A stretch of 64,000 nt of DNA from Methylotenera sp. (GTDB lineage Bacteria > Pseudomonadota > Gammaproteobacteria > Burkholderiales > Methylophilaceae). The stretch covers positions 1-64,000 of the forward strand of contig NZ_JAUXOY010000016.1 of assembly GCF_030684185.1 (NCBI RefSeq). Reading direction: 5' to 3'. The stretch's first letter is position 1, and every line of letters starts with the position of its first letter. Positions 37,022-44,615 of the stretch are shown here, one piece after another. The notes under the pieces were generated by a model. The model did not search any database. It was not told where the DNA came from and saw only the letters and a list, made by a program, of their open reading frames with translations. The translations under genes were made by a program, and so were the position numbers.

Positions 37022-37049
37022 ACAACGGCACAATTATTCAAAAACTTTA
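37022..37049 (-). promoter_or_regulatory. Sigma-28 (FliA) promoter of fliD-fliS-fliT
   Basis: On the minus strand TAAAGTTT (37042-37049) is a perfect -35 element. After 12 bp comes GCCGTTGT (37022-37029), matching GCCGATAA at five of eight positions including the GCCG core. The usual spacer is 11 bp. It lies 66-93 nt upstream of the fliD ATG. Confidence 0.6.
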
Positions 37050-37100
37050 ATAAAATCTACTTTAATACCTTAAATCAAAATGCAAACAAAATACAAAATG

Positions 37101-37200
37101 GTAGGAGCGATCTTTAGATCGCGAAGACAATATGGAGATCGCAAAGGCAATATGGCCTATAACAGCCAAAAAACATTCGCGATCTAAAGATCGCTCCTAC
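37101..37200. repeat. REPIN E in the fliD-flaG gap
   Basis: Arms 37101-37125 and 37176-37200 are inverted REPs with GTAGGAGCG heads and GATCT/AGATC hairpins. The 50-bp spacer holds a short internal duplication (GGCAATATGG-like). It lies between the fliD promoter and the end of flaG. Confidence 0.85.
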
Positions 37201-37254
37201 ATAAGACTTTGCAGGCGCTACAACACTTAGCAAATTAGAAAATTAGCAACACTT

Positions 37255-37404
37255 ACCAGCTAAGCTGGTTTAGTGGCGCTTATCAGTTTATTCTGATCGG
37301 AGTACCCTTGTGGTACAAAACCATATCTTAATCGTCTTTCCCGCGCAGGCGGGAATCTAGGCGAGTCAAAAAGCTAGCTGGATTCCCGCCTGCGCGGGAA
37401 TGAT
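37255..37404. repeat. Palindrome cluster and GC-rich inverted repeat downstream of flaG
   Basis: ACCAGCTAAGCTGGT (37255-37269) is a 15-bp palindrome. TTCCCGCGCAGGCGGGAATC (37338-37357) faces its inverted copy at 37381-37400; this CCCGC-GCGGG pair is a widely dispersed bacterial intergenic repeat. The 511-bp fliD-flaG gap thus holds a promoter, a REPIN and these repeats, and no gene. Confidence 0.7.
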
Positions 37405-37467
37405 GAAAAAGCAGGTTTTAGTGCTGAAAGGCGCTCACACAAAGGTCTTACATGAAACAAACCCTGT

Positions 37468-37854
37468 TTAAGCGGTTTGCCTAATCATCAAACCCTGCAA
37501 CTTATCCAGTGTTTTAGACATCGCCAGTACCTCTTCATTTGGAATCTGCCTTAACACCTGCTTAGAAGCAGTATCCACTACTTTTACCACCATGCGCTCT
37601 GACTGTTCATCTAATGAAAACTGTACGGTTTGCAACGCTGGTGCAACAAGCTCATTCAGCTTTTTAACGGCAGTCACCAGTTCAGTTTTATCTACCGCAA
37701 TTGGTTTAACATCAGCCTTGGCATTTTCAGCCGCTACAACGGGTTTAAGCCCTGATGGGCTTGTTGTTCTATCAATGGCAATTTGGCCGCCGGCATTTTG
37801 CACAGCGGCCAGTTTTCTAACTGAACCATAACCATCTATTGATGTGTTGAACAT
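37468..37854 (-). CDS. flaG: Flagellar protein FlaG
   Basis: The 128-residue protein has a variable N-terminus and the FlaG core in the C-terminal 75 residues: AVKKLNELVAPALQTVQFSLDEQ, MVVKVVDTASKQVLRQIPNEEVLAM (quoted in parts). FlaG influences filament length in polar flagellates. An AGGAG precedes the ATG. It lies just past the fliC terminator, so some transcription may read through from fliC. Confidence 0.92.
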   Translation of the reverse strand: MFNTSIDGYGSVRKLAAVQNAGGQIAIDRTTSPSGLKPVVAAENAKADVKPIAVDKTELVTAVKKLNELVAPALQTVQFSLDEQSERMVVKVVDTASKQVLRQIPNEEVLAMSKTLDKLQGLMIRQTA

Positions 37855-37867
37855 GATTTTCTCCTTT

Positions 37868-37899
37868 GCAAAACCCCACAGGCTGATCAGGCCTGTGGG
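37868..37899 (-). terminator. Rho-independent terminator after fliC
   Basis: CCCACAGGC (37875-37883) pairs with GCCTGTGGG (37891-37899) around a short loop. On the minus strand the stem is followed by GTTTTGC. It sits 28 bp after the fliC stop and immediately before the flaG ribosome site, so it should limit flaG expression relative to flagellin. Confidence 0.75.
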
Positions 37900-37926
37900 T
37901 GGTAAGGTTTATACTCTAAATATTAC

Positions 37927-38757
37927 TTAGCCTCTTAACAGTGCTAACACACCGTTAGGTAATGAGTTGGCTTGCGCTAACATTGCTGTACCTGCTTGTT
38001 GCAAGATTTGACCACGAGTCAGGTTTGCACTTTCTGCAGCAAAGTCAGCATCCATGATGCGTGATTTAGCAGCTGACTGGTTTTCAGCAGAAACTTGCAA
38101 GTTGCTAACAATTGATTCAAAACGGTTTTGTACAGCACCGAAAGTTGCACGGGCGTCGTTCACCTCAATAATCGCAGCATCAATCGCTTCAATTGCTAGT
38201 TTTGAATTAGCCGCTGTATCCACTAAAATCGTAGCAGCTGCAGCAGCCGCAGTGTCGCCTGCACTTAAATCTACACCTGTCACCGTCACTGAGTCGTTAG
38301 CCGTATTATTGGCACCTACTTGGAATGCGACACCTGCAGCAGCTACTGAGCCTAATGTATTAACACCATTAAAAAGTGTATTTGCAGATACACGTACAAT
38401 CTCTTCTTGCAATTGTCCAAACTCAGCCGCTAAGCTTGCATTGTCTGTGGTGCCGTTGGCGCCCTGTACCGCTAGTTCACGCATACGCTGTAATGAGTCT
38501 GTCACTTTGCTCAAGCCGCCATCTGCAGTTTGTGCGAATGAAATCGCATCGTTAGAGTTACGAATCGCAACGTTCATACCGCGAATTTGTGAGTCCATTT
38601 TTGTCGCAATTGCCAAGCCAGAGGCATCATCTTTACCACTGTTAATACGTAAGCCTGATGACAAACGTTGTAATGAAGTGTTTAAACCAGCTTGTGAAGC
38701 GCTTAAGTTACGTTGTGTGTTTAATGAAGCAATGTTGGTATTGATTACTGAAGCCAT
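37927..38757 (-). CDS. fliC: Flagellin
   Basis: The 276-residue protein has the conserved flagellin ends: N-terminal NTNIASLNTQRNL, LSSGLRINSGKDDASGLAIA, and C-terminal FESIVSNLQVSAENQ, RIMDADFAAE, QAGTAMLAQAN. The central variable region is very short (about 60 residues), giving a minimal filament protein. Two sigma-28-type promoters lie upstream and a terminator follows. Only one flagellin gene is in this window. Confidence 0.97.
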   Translation of the reverse strand: MASVINTNIASLNTQRNLSASQAGLNTSLQRLSSGLRINSGKDDASGLAIATKMDSQIRGMNVAIRNSNDAISFAQTADGGLSKVTDSLQRMRELAVQGANGTTDNASLAAEFGQLQEEIVRVSANTLFNGVNTLGSVAAAGVAFQVGANNTANDSVTVTGVDLSAGDTAAAAAATILVDTAANSKLAIEAIDAAIIEVNDARATFGAVQNRFESIVSNLQVSAENQSAAKSRIMDADFAAESANLTRGQILQQAGTAMLAQANSLPNGVLALLRG

Positions 38758-38816
38758 GATAATTCTCCTAAATTTAAGTTAAATTCCAATTACTCTTTCT
38801 TGCCTTTAGCGTTACA

Positions 38817-38848
38817 ACTTGTTTAACTTAGTACTTGTTTAACTTAGT
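38817..38848. repeat. 16-bp tandem repeat in the fliC leader
   Basis: ACTTGTTTAACTTAGT occurs twice in direct tandem (38817-38832, 38833-38848), with a partial third copy following. It lies between the proximal sigma-28 promoter and the fliC start, so it is within the untranslated leader. Confidence 0.7.
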
Positions 38849-38881
38849 AACTTGTTTCAAATTGCGCTGCTGTTGTAACTA

Positions 38882-38908
38882 TTATCGGTAGGCTTTTCAG
38901 AAAGTTTA
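38882..38908 (-). promoter_or_regulatory. Sigma-28 (FliA) promoter of fliC, proximal
   Basis: On the minus strand TAAACTTT (38901-38908), an 11-bp spacer, then ACCGATAA (38882-38889). This matches the sigma-28 consensus TAAAGTTT-N11-GCCGATAA at seven of eight positions in each box. It leaves a leader of about 115-120 nt before the ATG. Confidence 0.85.
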
Positions 38909-38966
38909 GGGTTGTTTCTAAATTTTCTTTTTGTGTCTTGCCGATTAAGCAATCCTGATGTAAAGA

Positions 38967-38993
38967 GTATCGGTAGCATTTTTAAAATCTTTA
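38967..38993 (-). promoter_or_regulatory. Sigma-28 (FliA) promoter of fliC, distal
   Basis: On the minus strand TAAAGATT (38986-38993), an 11-bp spacer, and ACCGATAC (38967-38974). It matches seven and six of eight consensus positions. It is 85 bp upstream of the proximal promoter and in the same orientation. Confidence 0.65.
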
Positions 38994-39108
38994 GGGTGAT
39001 GCAAAATACCTCTGTTTTTTATATGAAGCAATTTGTACAAATAAGCCTGAAAAGCCTTATTTCAGGGCGTTGCGAACAACTTTAATATGCTTGTTACGTA
39101 CTGTTTGT

Positions 39109-39164
39109 GTAGGAGCGGTCTGTGACCGCGATAGCGCTGGTTCGCGGTCACAGACCGCTCCTAC
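39109..39164. repeat. REPIN F downstream of the response regulator gene
   Basis: Arms 39109-39131 and 39141-39164 have GTAGGAGCG heads and GGTCTGTGACC hairpins in inverted orientation with a 9-bp spacer. It lies in the 689-bp gap between fliC and the response-regulator gene, which otherwise holds promoters and small repeats but no clear gene. Confidence 0.85.
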
Positions 39165-39333
39165 AGACACGCACTCTATTCAGCAATAGCCTAAGCATAT
39201 GACTGAAAAGTAATAACTAATTAAATATCAAAGAAGCTAATTAAGAGGTAAAACAGAATGAATCTTAAAAAGGTGAACGGACACGCTCATAGGACGGACT
39301 TTGCTATTGAAATACTCTATAGATTTTCGAAGG

Positions 39334-39414
39334 CGTTCCCTGAGCTTGTCGAAGACGTTCCCTGAGCTTGTCGAAGGGAATTGCAAGCATTGTTTTTTTA
39401 TAAGCTCAGGGAAC
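39334..39414. repeat. Tandem and inverted CCCTGAGCTTGTCGAA repeats
   Basis: A 22-bp unit containing TTCCCTGAGCTTGTCGAAG is present twice in tandem (39334-39355, 39356-39377). GTTCCCTGAGCTT (39357-39369) is exactly mirrored by AAGCTCAGGGAAC (39402-39414). This is a widely dispersed intergenic repeat type. The 13-bp stem lies 33 bp after the response-regulator stop and could end that transcript. Confidence 0.65.
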
Positions 39415-39446
39415 TAGGTTCTGGTGAGATTAGCTTTCAGATGAAG

Positions 39447-40094
39447 CTAATCTACCAGATGATTCCTGATCGCATAATGCGTTAACTCAGCATTGTGACG
39501 TAAATTCAATTTCTCAAGCATACGGGTACGGTACATGCTGATGGTTTTAACTGATAACGCTAGCTTATCGGCAATCTCGCTCACAGAAAAACCTGAAGCA
39601 ATCATTGTCATGGTTTGAAATTCACGGTCTGAAAGGCTTTCATGCGGGGCCTTTTCTGTTTCCATTCCCACATTGTTAGCCAATATTTCGGCAACTTCCG
39701 GCGTGATATATTTTTTACCTTTAGCTACAATACGAATCGCATTCACCAGTTCTGATGATGCGCTTTGTTTACATAAATAGCCTGCCGCCCCTGATTTTAA
39801 AGCACGTACTGCATATTGGTCTTCTTTGTACATAGAGAGCATGAGTACCGCAATGTGATTATTGACATGCTTAATATATTTAAGTGCATCCATACCGCTA
39901 CGGTCAGGCATGGCAATATCCATCAATATCACGTCAGCTTCTGGCTGGCAGCCGAGTTTAATGGCTTCAGCAGCATTCTGTGCTTCTGAAATCACTTCAA
40001 TATCATCTGTTTCAGCCAGAATCTGTTTAAGACCTGCTCTTAATATTGCATGATCATCCGCGATAATGACTTTGATTTTATTGTTTTTCATCAT
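39447..40094 (-). CDS. NarL/FixJ-family response regulator
   Basis: The 215-residue protein has a receiver domain (about 8-125: IADDHAILRAGL, phosphoacceptor Asp in VILMDIAMPD, conserved Lys in LCKQS) and a C-terminal LuxR-type HTH (LSDREFQTMTMIASGFSVSEIADKLALS in part). Its ATG overlaps the stop of a 53-codon ORF by ATGA, and both lie behind a consensus sigma-54 promoter. The PAS histidine kinase gene upstream on the same strand is the probable partner, about 600 bp away. Target genes are unknown. Confidence 0.92.
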   Translation of the reverse strand: MMKNNKIKVIIADDHAILRAGLKQILAETDDIEVISEAQNAAEAIKLGCQPEADVILMDIAMPDRSGMDALKYIKHVNNHIAVLMLSMYKEDQYAVRALKSGAAGYLCKQSASSELVNAIRIVAKGKKYITPEVAEILANNVGMETEKAPHESLSDREFQTMTMIASGFSVSEIADKLALSVKTISMYRTRMLEKLNLRHNAELTHYAIRNHLVD

Positions 40095-40252
40095 GCTGCT
40101 TTCCGTACGTTTATTAAGTAAGCGTTATATGAAATCATTATCTCTTCAATTGTAAATGTCGCTTTAATGACATCAGCCTGGTTGCCATTTACTTTGGTGC
40201 TGGCGGCTTGATGAGTTAGCGCGTTATTTAAAATTTGATGTGACGGTTTCAT
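40091..40252 (-). CDS. 53-residue protein of unknown function, coupled to the response regulator
   Basis: ATG at 40252 opens 53 codons ending TGA at 40091-40093, which overlaps the response-regulator ATG (ATGA). The protein starts MKPSHQILNN and ends IMISYNAYLINVRKAA; the first half is polar, the second helical. No known domain is recognised. Support comes from context: a consensus sigma-54 promoter would start transcription about 26 nt before this ATG, and the stop/start overlap suggests translational coupling. No strong Shine-Dalgarno is visible. It could be a leader peptide or a small partner of the regulator. Confidence 0.55.
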   Translation of the reverse strand: MKPSHQILNNALTHQAASTKVNGNQADVIKATFTIEEIMISYNAYLINVRKAA

Positions 40253-40288
40253 TTTCAGCTTAGTTTTTTGTTTACTTATTTACATATA

Positions 40289-40304
40289 AGCAAACTGTGT
40301 GCCA
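40289..40304 (-). promoter_or_regulatory. Sigma-54 promoter of the small ORF and response regulator
   Basis: On the minus strand TGGCAC (40299-40304), five bases, then TTGCT (40289-40293). The GG and GC doublets are 10 bp apart. This is a full match to the sigma-54 consensus TGGCAC-N5-TTGCW. The start point should fall near 40278. Confidence 0.8.
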
Positions 40305-40322
40305 GCTGATTTTTGGTGTGTT

Positions 40323-40341
40323 TGTCAGGAAGAGTCTGACA
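40323..40341. promoter_or_regulatory. Candidate enhancer-binding-protein site
   Basis: TGTCAG (40323-40328) and CTGACA (40336-40341) form a perfect inverted repeat with a 7-bp centre, 19 bp upstream of the sigma-54 -24 element. Enhancer-binding proteins of the NtrC family bind dyads of this size, although usually farther upstream. Confidence 0.45.
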
Positions 40342-40698
40342 TTGCAATGCCGCTATTAACTATTTACGGGCGTTTAATTTGAATGAAATATCAAATTAGC
40401 AGTGTCGGTTTTTAACGGTTTAAAGGCGCTAAAGCTGGATTTGGCAGGCAAGAAGCTACGGCCATGTGCCTTTGCAGCACTTATCAATATTTAAGAAATT
40501 AAGTCAGGAGAATCAAGAGCAAAAATTCACCCCGTATTGGTTACATGGCTACGGTGAATTTTAGAAAATCAGCAATTCTGTGGAAATTTCAACGCCATGA
40601 TGAAGTTTGTCACGACTATGTCGAAATTTGAACTTTTATATAGTTTTATACTGATTTTTTGGATAAGTGCTTAAAACCAGCATGCTGGGCAAAAGTGA
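40342..40698. other. Gene-free stretch between histidine kinase and response regulator
   Basis: No gene is supported here. On the minus strand there is a GTGC-N7-GCAC hairpin (around 40468-40482) next to TTGATAAGTGC; similar TGATAAG(T/C)GC strings occur near 17580 and 37275 in gene-free DNA. I see no match to a known riboswitch. Its length suggests regulatory DNA for the sigma-54 promoter. Confidence 0.3.
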
Positions 40699-42216
40699 TT
40701 ACTCTGCTGGCAGCCTAATGGTAATAACAGTACCTTGCTTAGCTGATTCGGTCACGTTAAACGTGCCATTCAGTGCAGTCACACGCTCACGCATGCCACG
40801 CAAGCCAAATGAATTGGTTTTTAGCGTATCGCTTGATTTAATGCCCACACCATTGTCACTAATCGTCAATACAATATCATTGTCATCAGCAATCAAATCA
40901 ACAGCCACATATGTCGCCTTGGCATGTTTGGCTATGTTCGACATGGACTCCTGAAAAATCCGGAATAGCGTAATTCCCTGATCTGTAGTCACAGGAATTT
41001 CAGCCTGATTACAGGTGAATTTACAAGTAAGCCCTAATTGTTTTTCGAACTCCTTAGCCTGCCATTCCAGCGCCGCCACGATGCCTAAATCCAATACATT
41101 TGGCCTCAAATCACTGGAAATTCTGTGTACGGCCTCAAAGGTGCTATCCAGAATAGACTCCAGGCCAAGCGCTTGCTCTACTGCAACGTTCTTACCCTCA
41201 TTAAGTCGTTTAATGATGGAGGATAAGCCCATTTTAATAGCGGTTAAATTGCCGCCCAAATCATCATGTATCTCGCGTGCAATCGCACTGCGTTCCTGCT
41301 CTTTAATTTTGTGTATGTGCGCGGTTAATTCTACAAGTTCACGTCGAGATTTTTCAATTTCATGCTTTGCATTTTTGCTTTGCGTGATGTTGGTCATGAT
41401 GCCTTCCCACTGCACCACGCCATTGTTAAGCATTCTTGGAACAGCACGCAAATCTAGCCATTTGTTATCTTGCCAGCCATCAATCCAAACCTTACCTTCC
41501 CAGTTCATTAAACTGAGATTAACGGTAGATTGCTCTAATTTTTTGCGTAACACAGCGCGGTCTCTCGCGCTCATCATCGCATACAGCAAACTTGAATCTA
41601 ATTTCAGGTCTTCGGCATTTAATCCAAGCAGGGCTTTACATCCATCCGTTAGATAGATGAATTTAATTTCACCATGACTATTCAGTTGAAACTGAAAAAC
41701 CAAGGCCGGTGCATTGGCGATCATAGTCTGATAACGGGTTTCGTAGTCACTTAGCTTGTTTTTTGCGTCAACATGACTAGCAGCAGCATCGGCTGATGTA
41801 TTTGTATTGTCATTTTTAATAATCAGCATGAACTCTTGCTGGCCAGATTGTAAAACCATGACCCGTAATTTGTTATGCTTGATATTGCCAATAAGGGTAG
41901 TTTGATCCTGCAACAACTCAACAAAGTATGAATGGTGCCGATGGTTTTCAAGGTGGTCTTGTACTGTTTGTTGGTCTACTCCTAAAATGTCTTCCAGACT
42001 ATGCTCTTTCAGGCCTTTCAGATCGTAACCGGTATCTTTCAGTACACTCTCGCTCACATAGGCGAGTTCCATGGACGATACATCTAAAAGATACACCTCA
42101 TCCGTTACCCCCAACAGCAGGGCGTCTAATAGTAAAGAGGTGTCAGGCAGTTGAAGCAATTTAGATGACCTTAATTTATATCCATAAATTTTGTATCGCT
42201 GAACATTATCAACCAA
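40699..42216 (-). CDS. PAS-domain sensor histidine kinase (NarX-type, HisKA_3)
   Basis: The 505-residue protein has two PAS-like sensor regions (about 25-130 and 165-275), a coiled linker, a HisKA_3 dimerisation domain with the phospho-His in REIHDDLGGNLTAIKMG, and a HATPase domain with NIAKHAKAT (N box), DNGVG (G1) and FGLRGMRERV (G2). No membrane helices are seen, so it senses a cytoplasmic signal. Start is TTG at 42216 with no clear ribosome site. The NarL-type regulator downstream is the natural partner for a HisKA_3 kinase. Confidence 0.9.
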   Translation of the reverse strand: MVDNVQRYKIYGYKLRSSKLLQLPDTSLLLDALLLGVTDEVYLLDVSSMELAYVSESVLKDTGYDLKGLKEHSLEDILGVDQQTVQDHLENHRHHSYFVELLQDQTTLIGNIKHNKLRVMVLQSGQQEFMLIIKNDNTNTSADAAASHVDAKNKLSDYETRYQTMIANAPALVFQFQLNSHGEIKFIYLTDGCKALLGLNAEDLKLDSSLLYAMMSARDRAVLRKKLEQSTVNLSLMNWEGKVWIDGWQDNKWLDLRAVPRMLNNGVVQWEGIMTNITQSKNAKHEIEKSRRELVELTAHIHKIKEQERSAIAREIHDDLGGNLTAIKMGLSSIIKRLNEGKNVAVEQALGLESILDSTFEAVHRISSDLRPNVLDLGIVAALEWQAKEFEKQLGLTCKFTCNQAEIPVTTDQGITLFRIFQESMSNIAKHAKATYVAVDLIADDNDIVLTISDNGVGIKSSDTLKTNSFGLRGMRERVTALNGTFNVTESAKQGTVITIRLPAE

Positions 42217-42308
42217 TACTTATTGAAATTCAACTTTCAGTAATGCGCGTTATTTTCCAGCCAAATACTAACAGTTAACACCGTAACGCTATGACATTAT
42301 TATAAGAT

Positions 42309-44219
42309 TTAGCGCATGCTATTTAAGTCGATTTCGGTCATCACACGGTTTTTACCGGATTTTTTGGCTAGATACATTGCTTGATCAGCCCGATTCAACA
42401 CTGTCACCTGATCTTCATTCTCTTTAAATACTGAGATTCCGGCACTAAAGGTAATGAGTAAGCGTTCATTATTACCCAGGAAAAACTGTTTGGTTAATGC
42501 ACGTTGCAGACGAGAAACAGCCCCGATAGCTTCATCAATACTGGTGTCAGGGAGTAATATTACGAACTCTTCGCCTCCAAAACGTGCCGCAATGTCGGTA
42601 GGCCTTAAAGTTTGCTGTATCACTTTAGCCAAGTGCTGTAATGCGGTGTCGCCCACATGGTGACCATAAGTATCGTTAAAGAATTTGAAATTATCAATAT
42701 CCAGCAAAGCGATGCAAAGTTGTGAGCCGCCGCGCTGGGCACGCGCAATTTCTCGCAGCATCGCCTCATCAAGACCGCGACGGTTGAGTACGCCAGTCAA
42801 TTGATCTATCGAAACTTTTTCGCTCAACTGTGTTAGTTCCGCTTGCAACTTCACTATCTTTTCTTGAGCAGTGCTAACTTCATCAGTCTGCTTGATCATC
42901 ACCTCGCGAGAACGCACAATGTCGGTTTGCATCGTATGCGTATCTTTCATTAAATTCTCTAGCAAGGCATTAATTAGTGCGATGTCTTCGGTTTCTGCCA
43001 GCTGATCAGCGTAACTTTCTACTTTTTCTTGATATGTACCAGTTGAACTGGACATGTGCCCTAGCCTATCCACAAAAGTAGTAATCATGCTTTTAAAGGC
43101 ATTTTTGGCCTCGATTAAACTGTGCTTCAACATGCCTTGCTTGAAAATCACCTCTTTCAGACTTCTTTCCGCATCCACAATCAACGCTCTGTCTAACGGA
43201 CCTGAAATGATTGTTTGCACTACTGCAATCTGGCCACGCACCCATTGGTCATCCGCCACCAACTCGCCAATGTTATCAACGAGCAATTTTAGCAATCGCA
43301 GTAAATCCTGCTTCATGTCATCTTCATTCGCGCCAATCACCTCTACACGTACTAAAAACGCCCGGAACTGCTTAGTCATTGCCTGCCAGTCTTTTAGCTT
43401 GCGCGCCTTTTCTGACAGCGCAAAAATCTGCTCGGCTTCTTCTTTTAAATCCGGGTAGCCATCTAATCTTGGAATTAAGCCATGATTAAGCGATTGCTTT
43501 AACATATCCTGCAATGCACGGAACGTTTCCTGAAACTGGTCAGGTTCATAACCAGCGATCACAGAGACTTCTGTCGGTTTTGGAGCAGGCTCAACAAAAA
43601 CTGGCAAGTCTATGGACGAATCAACACCGGCTTGCTCTACTAATGAATACTGTGAATATTGAGTAGTCACGTTATCCGATACAGATTCGTCAGCTGCCAG
43701 CTCAATTGTTTTTGAACTGGCTTCTATCGTTCCATATTGTTTCCAGCTATTCGCCATCGTCTGTATTTTTTGTGCTAAAAGTGGATCATTACCAAAATTA
43801 ATCAGCACTTTTTCCAATGCCTCTTTTTTTCTTGGCACATCAAGTCCTGCTTGCTTTGCATCCCAGTTTTGCAAAAGCTCCCGAATAGCATCTGGCCACT
43901 GCCTCGAAAACGTCACACTGGCATCCATGCCATCATTTAATAGCGCAGGCAAAGCAGACCAATTCCCCTGTTTTAATAGTTTTTCCCAACGATTCAGCCA
44001 TTTGCTTTGCTCTGCCGTTTCATTTGGCAACTGATTAAGTGCGCCTCTAAAAGCAGTATCAAATGTTTCTTTTACCGGCAAACCGGCAATTTCGTTATAA
44101 ATGAGCTGATAATTATCAGGCGTAGGAACCACGCGCCGCATCGCCATCTGCTTAAAAGTTTCACGCGCTATGTCCAATGGTGCAAGTTCAGATTTACTAG
44201 GTTTGTTGTTATTTGTCAT
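42309..44219 (-). CDS. Diguanylate cyclase with long helical N-terminus (GGDEF)
   Basis: The 636-residue protein has a long N-terminal helical region (about 1-440) with no recognised sensor domain, a coiled coil just before the catalytic part, and a C-terminal GGDEF domain (about 465-630). The active site is FGGEEF, with an RPTD I-site five residues before, so it should make cyclic-di-GMP under product inhibition. No membrane segment is visible. It sits between the histidine kinase and ffs as a separate minus-strand gene. Confidence 0.9.
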   Translation of the reverse strand: MTNNNKPSKSELAPLDIARETFKQMAMRRVVPTPDNYQLIYNEIAGLPVKETFDTAFRGALNQLPNETAEQSKWLNRWEKLLKQGNWSALPALLNDGMDASVTFSRQWPDAIRELLQNWDAKQAGLDVPRKKEALEKVLINFGNDPLLAQKIQTMANSWKQYGTIEASSKTIELAADESVSDNVTTQYSQYSLVEQAGVDSSIDLPVFVEPAPKPTEVSVIAGYEPDQFQETFRALQDMLKQSLNHGLIPRLDGYPDLKEEAEQIFALSEKARKLKDWQAMTKQFRAFLVRVEVIGANEDDMKQDLLRLLKLLVDNIGELVADDQWVRGQIAVVQTIISGPLDRALIVDAERSLKEVIFKQGMLKHSLIEAKNAFKSMITTFVDRLGHMSSSTGTYQEKVESYADQLAETEDIALINALLENLMKDTHTMQTDIVRSREVMIKQTDEVSTAQEKIVKLQAELTQLSEKVSIDQLTGVLNRRGLDEAMLREIARAQRGGSQLCIALLDIDNFKFFNDTYGHHVGDTALQHLAKVIQQTLRPTDIAARFGGEEFVILLPDTSIDEAIGAVSRLQRALTKQFFLGNNERLLITFSAGISVFKENEDQVTVLNRADQAMYLAKKSGKNRVMTEIDLNSMR

Positions 44220-44385
44220 GACGTTGGCAATTTAATTTTCTGTTGCAAAAATTGATATAGCTAACATTTTCCAACTTGTGAGAAAAATCAAAGGCAGGTT
44301 AAGTGATGCTTTTATCGCTCTGTTTTAGAAAAATATTCTTATTTGTACTGCAGTTTATCAGTCAAAGTATTGTAAAATTGCATTT

Positions 44386-44479
44386 GGCGGGCCTCCCCGC
44401 ATTGTGAAGTAGCCAATCTGGTCAGGTGCGGAAGCAAGCAGCCACAACTATTAAGCAAGTGCCGGGGTAAAGGCTCGCC
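44386..44479 (+). ncRNA. ffs: Signal recognition particle 4.5S RNA
   Basis: The stretch folds into the long SRP hairpin: the ends GGCGGGCC and GGCTCGCC pair, and the apical part contains GGTCAGGTGCGGAAGCAAGC, the GGAA-tetraloop and symmetric loop bound by Ffh. Size (about 94 nt) suits a bacterial 4.5S RNA. TAAAAT at 44373-44378 is a candidate -10 box. It lies directly upstream of dnaX, the usual betaproteobacterial order. Confidence 0.93.
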
Positions 44480-44615
44480 TCTTTCATTTTGGGCTACCAG
44501 ATTTTTGAGTTACAAGTAAAGTAAATTGCGACGATGCATATGCCTGATATGTGAGTAGCAATTTTTTTGTGCAACGCAGTATGGCAACAAAATTTGAGTT
44601 TTTAGAGGCATCTAT

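Noticed and set aside
38919-38947. Sigma-28-like TAAATTTT and GCCGATTA on the plus strand in the fliC upstream region
   Set aside because: The spacer is 13 bp instead of 11 and no plus-strand gene follows.
39258-39365. Plus-strand 35-codon ORF with AGAGG before its ATG
   Set aside because: It runs into the dispersed CCCTGAGCTTGTCGAA repeat and stops there; no promoter or conserved feature supports it.
40440-40500. Possible cyclic-di-GMP riboswitch in the kinase-regulator gap
   Set aside because: Only a short GCAAAGGCA-like string is present; the conserved paired and tetraloop elements of the GEMM class are missing.
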